Assembly (NCBI GenBank): GCA_016081115.2
Contig: CM071930.1
Location: 36,369,335-36,433,334, forward strand
DNA from: Rehmannia glutinosa
Lineage: Eukaryota; Streptophyta; Magnoliopsida; Lamiales; Orobanchaceae
Length of the DNA: 64,000 nt
Direction of reading: 5' to 3'
The position numbers were made by a program, and so were the translations under genes. Of the stretch, positions 61,412-64,000 are shown piece after piece. The notes beneath the pieces are model-generated. The model did not search any database and was not told where the DNA came from. It saw nothing but the letters and a program-made list of their open reading frames with translations. Numbering within the stretch: the stretch's first letter is position 1; each line of letters opens with the position of its first letter.

Positions 61412-62300
61412 ATGGCTAACCTTGCAAAACTCGATTTTATTGCTCTTGATATTCTTTGGAAAAAATTATAAGTCATGGGGCTTTAGATTTGAAATTCATC
61501 TAGACATTTGAAGGTTTGGGTGATACTATAAAAGAAGGAAATAATGCATCTACACATAATAAAGCTAAAGCTATGATTTTTCTCCGTCATCATCCGGATG
61601 AAAATTTAAAAATAGAATACCTTACGGTAAAAGATCCATCTATCCTTTGGAAAAATATGAAGGAAAGGTATGAGTCATAAAATAGAATACCTTACGGTCA
61701 TGAAAATTTAAAAATAGAATACCGAAGTTGGTTATACTTCCAAAGGCCCGATATTTGGATAAAATTAAGGTTTCAAGATTTCAAACCGTAAGTGACTATA
61801 ATTCTATGTTATTTAAAATTTCTTCAAAACCGAAATTATGTGGAGAAAGTATTACGGATGGAGATATGATTGAAAAGACACTCTCTACTTTTCATGCTTC
61901 GGGTTTGCTCGCAGCAAAGAATACCGAGAAAAAGGTTTCACAAAGTATTCGACTTGATTTCGTGCCTTCTTGTGGCGAACAAAATAATGAATTATTAATA
62001 AAAATCACTCAATTCCCTGAAGTGAATGCGACTAGAGCTCAAAATGTTAATAATTTTAGAGGTCATGGGAGAGGCCGTGGTTGCGGTCTTGGCCGTGGTC
62101 GTGGAAGATTTACTCCATATAATCGTGACAATCGAATAATTCAAATCACGGAAATACAAGTAACAACTGAAGTGGAATAGAAATGATAAGAAGGGAAAAG
62201 AGAAAGTGATAAATCCAGAGAATGGTGGAGAGAAATGTTAGGTGCGGAATAAAAGGTCATTGGTCACGCACTTGTCGCACGCCAAACATTTGGTGGAGCT
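61412..62300 (+). pseudogene. Copia gag with RGG tail and zinc knuckle (broken)
   Basis: The ATG at 61412 (MANLAKLDFIALDI) starts gag. The capsid block AKAMIFLRHHPDENLKIEYL follows after several breaks. A long frame at 61728-62180 covers SDYNSMLFKISSK, MIEKTLSTFHASG and a Gly/Arg-rich RNA-binding tail (GRGRGCGLGRGRGR). The zinc knuckle lies at 62236-62275 (CGIKGHWSRTC is readable; two bases seem lost between its first two Cys). A duplicated insert at about 61677-61723 adds a stop after ERYES. Gag would coat element RNA. Confidence 0.78.
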
Positions 62301-62745
62301 TTATCAAGTATCAATTCGCTACAAAGATAAAAATGCCGAAGCAAATTTCACTTCGATCATCCCGAAGATGATAATTTTGATGACTTAAATGTGGATATTA
62401 CACATCCGGATGTGGCGATTTATTTGAGCATCCGAGGAAGGGAGGATTGATCACTTAATTGGTGATGGAAATGTTTAATCAATAATATGTATGCTTTAAA
62501 TTAGTTTCAAGTAATTATGTTGGTATTGTAAAAGTGAGAATATTTTGATTGTGCTTATATGTATTTTAGGAAAGATATATTTTCGGGTTAAACTTTTATA
62601 TGAATGATATTTTTATCACAATATTTGTGTTTATTATTCAATCACAAAATATCATTATAATTCCACTAAATCATTCGCAAATTTCAAATTCAAAATTTCT
62701 CCCCCCCCAACGGTAATGTAACGGCTATGAACAATACTTTTTATC

Positions 62746-62755
62746 TATAAATATA
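62746..62755 (+). promoter_or_regulatory. TATA box in front of the small spacer ORF
   Basis: TATAAATATA, 77 bases before the ATG at 62832. It is preceded by the repeats AACGGTAATG and AACGGCTATG. Spacing fits a plant core promoter with a leader of roughly 50 bases. Confidence 0.5.
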
Positions 62756-62831
62756 CCAACATTGCATTCAACAAATTCACACATATTCTCTCATCTCTCT
62801 AAAAACTTCACATTTCTTTCATTCCAAGAAA

Positions 62832-62993
62832 ATGGTTAACTTAATTGTAGTTTACCTCATTACATTGGTCTTCTTGAACATTATCTTACTTTTTGTTTGG
62901 GAATATCCTCCGGAGCATTTTTGGCTTATGATTAATCTTCATATCTTCATGGTTTTTCTTTTGTTAGCATGGGCAATTATTTTTAACATGTAA
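62832..62993 (+). CDS. Small hydrophobic protein, 53 aa, two predicted membrane helices
   Basis: An uninterrupted ORF, ATG to TAA, that I do not recognise. Residues 3-22 (NLIVVYLITLVFLNIILLFV) form one hydrophobic helix, then a short WEYPPEHFW turn, and residues 33-52 form a second (MINLHIFMVFLLLAWAIIF). The hairpin-like pattern suggests a small membrane protein. It sits in the spacer between gag and pol with its own TATA box (62746) and AATAAA (63035-63040), like a complete tiny gene. It could be part of the retroelement family, a nested insertion, or a captured fragment. No signs of decay. Confidence 0.45.
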   Translation: MVNLIVVYLITLVFLNIILLFVWEYPPEHFWLMINLHIFMVFLLLAWAIIFNM

Positions 62994-63034
62994 TAGTTAG
63001 ATGATTATGTATGTCTATCTTATTTATGATTTCG

Positions 63035-63040
63035 AATAAA
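63035..63040 (+). terminator. Poly(A) signal after the small ORF
   Basis: AATAAA, 42 bases after the stop codon of the 53-residue ORF. Confidence 0.4.
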
Positions 63041-63174
63041 ATCTTTTATATTTAAATTTTTATTATGCCTCGATGTTATTATTTAACTGTTTCATGATGA
63101 TCGATTTTTTTATAAATATGAAATCATAAACATAATTGTATAATATTAATTCAATAATGTTATATTAGGTGTAT

Positions 63175-64000
63175 ATGGGAAACACCGAGAAGAAAGATTA
63201 TTGTCTACTTGACAGTGCAACAACGCACTCAATATTAACGAGTAAATCATATTTCTCGAGTGTAAAATTGTGCAAGGCACAAGTTACAACTACTGGTCCC
63301 GTTGAGATTATTGATGGCTCCGGGAATGCAACATTAATATTGCCTAATGGTACAATCCTGCAGATTGAAAATGCATTATTATCTAGTAGATCAAAAAGAA
63401 ATCTACTAAGTTTTAAAGATGTGCGTGATAATGGATATCATTTAGAGACACTAAATGACCATGATAAAGAGTGTCTATGTATCACATCATATAAAATGGG
63501 CAAGAAGAACGTCCATGAGAAATTTGAAGCGACAATTTCTGGATTGTATTATATCTCAATTAAAGCTTTTGAATCCTACGCCACCATGCCTTGGAAGCTG
63601 GTAAATCCTGATATATTTGGGTTATGGCATGATCGCCTAGGACACCCAGGAACTACTATGATGCGTAGGATTATTGAGCATACCAATGGACATCCATTGA
63701 AAGGTACAAAAATGTTGATTTCGAAAGATTATTTCTGTGAATCGTGTTCACAAGGAAAACTCATTTCTAGACCTTCAATGGAAAAGGTTGGTTATGAATC
63801 ACCATCATTTTTACAGCGTATTCATGGTGATATTTGTGGACCAATACATCCAGCAAGTGGACCATTTAGATATTTTATGGTATTAATAGATGCATCATGC
63901 AGATGGTCACACGTATGCTTATTATCTACTAGAAATGTTGCATTTGCTCGATTATTAGCGCAAATTATTAAACTCCGAGCACATTTCCCTGATTATCCTA
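63175..64000 (+). CDS. Copia pol, N-terminal part (protease and integrase), open to window edge
   Basis: An unbroken frame from ATG 63175 (MGNTEKKDYCLLDS) for 275 codons to the edge. It has the aspartic protease motif DSATTH (residues 13-18), NLLSFKDVRDNGYH, the pre-integrase zinc domain with LWHDRLGHPG (from about residue 150) and CESC, and the integrase entry HGDICGPIHPASGPF. The second catalytic Asp and Glu would lie outside. The protein would process the polyprotein and insert element DNA. It is intact, unlike gag, which suggests recent activity or that the gag breaks are partly sequence errors. Confidence 0.85.
   Translation, partial: MGNTEKKDYCLLDSATTHSILTSKSYFSSVKLCKAQVTTTGPVEIIDGSGNATLILPNGTILQIENALLSSRSKRNLLSFKDVRDNGYHLETLNDHDKECLCITSYKMGKKNVHEKFEATISGLYYISIKAFESYATMPWKLVNPDIFGLWHDRLGHPGTTMMRRIIEHTNGHPLKGTKMLISKDYFCESCSQGKLISRPSMEKVGYESPSFLQRIHGDICGPIHPASGPFRYFMVLIDASCRWSHVCLLSTRNVAFARLLAQIIKLRAHFPDYP

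Larger units (their letters stand above)
61050..64000 (+). mobile_element. Copia element E, 5' part (runs off window)
   Basis: Short LTR, primer-site region, gag, a ~700-base spacer with a small ORF, then pol (protease, then integrase). Protease followed directly by integrase fits Ty1/copia. It is unrelated in sequence to the SIRE copies. The rest of integrase, RT, RNase H and the 3' LTR lie outside. Confidence 0.88.

Overview
The window is nuclear DNA of a flowering plant, most likely a eudicot. It is gene-poor and packed with nested transposable elements. The evidence is one spliced plant gene with GT-AG introns, a mitochondrial phosphate carrier. Around it lie SIRE-type and other Ty1/copia elements, a Ty3/gypsy element with initiator-Met-type priming, remnants of a gypsy-like element primed by tRNA-Asp, and a Helitron with a replication protein A (RPA)-like companion gene. 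There is a 129-base assembly gap at 14571-14699.

Layout. 1-2967: minus-strand gypsy-like element with a tRNA-Asp primer site and a short non-coding interior. 2968-3240: a CACTA-like end. 3241-5164: no gene seen. 5165-7659: 3' remnant of SIRE copy A (minus). 7660-14570: decayed Ty3/gypsy element (plus), inserted into copy A and cut by the gap. 14700-15465: another gypsy-like LTR end. 15465-29402: SIRE copy B (minus), nearly complete. 29403-39250: minus-strand Helitron with three head-to-tail copies of the N-terminal part of its Rep gene, plus an RPA-like pseudogene. 39926-53941: SIRE copy C (plus), complete with both LTRs, primer site, polypurine tract and an ATTAT target duplication. 53942-56100: AT-rich repeats and a Helitron-type 5' end. 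56224-59671: the phosphate carrier gene (plus). 60662-61040: an LTR-like fragment. 61050-64000: a young copia element (plus) running off the window, with an open pol frame and an unexpected small membrane-protein mini-gene between gag and pol.

How the parts relate. The host gene works alone: it moves phosphate across the mitochondrial inner membrane for ATP synthesis. All else is selfish DNA in layers. The SIRE family carries gag and pol plus an extra region of about 4.5 kb between pol and the 3' LTR. Copies B and C face opposite ways and flank the Helitron, forming a giant inverted repeat. Nearly all element genes are broken by stops and frameshifts. Some of this damage may be sequencing error, because LTR pairs differ repeatedly at CAG/CTG sites and the host gene carries two one-base losses in homopolymers.

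Most worth a second look: the mini-gene at 62746-63040, the Helitron Rep triplication, the long SIRE second ORF, and the carrier frameshifts.
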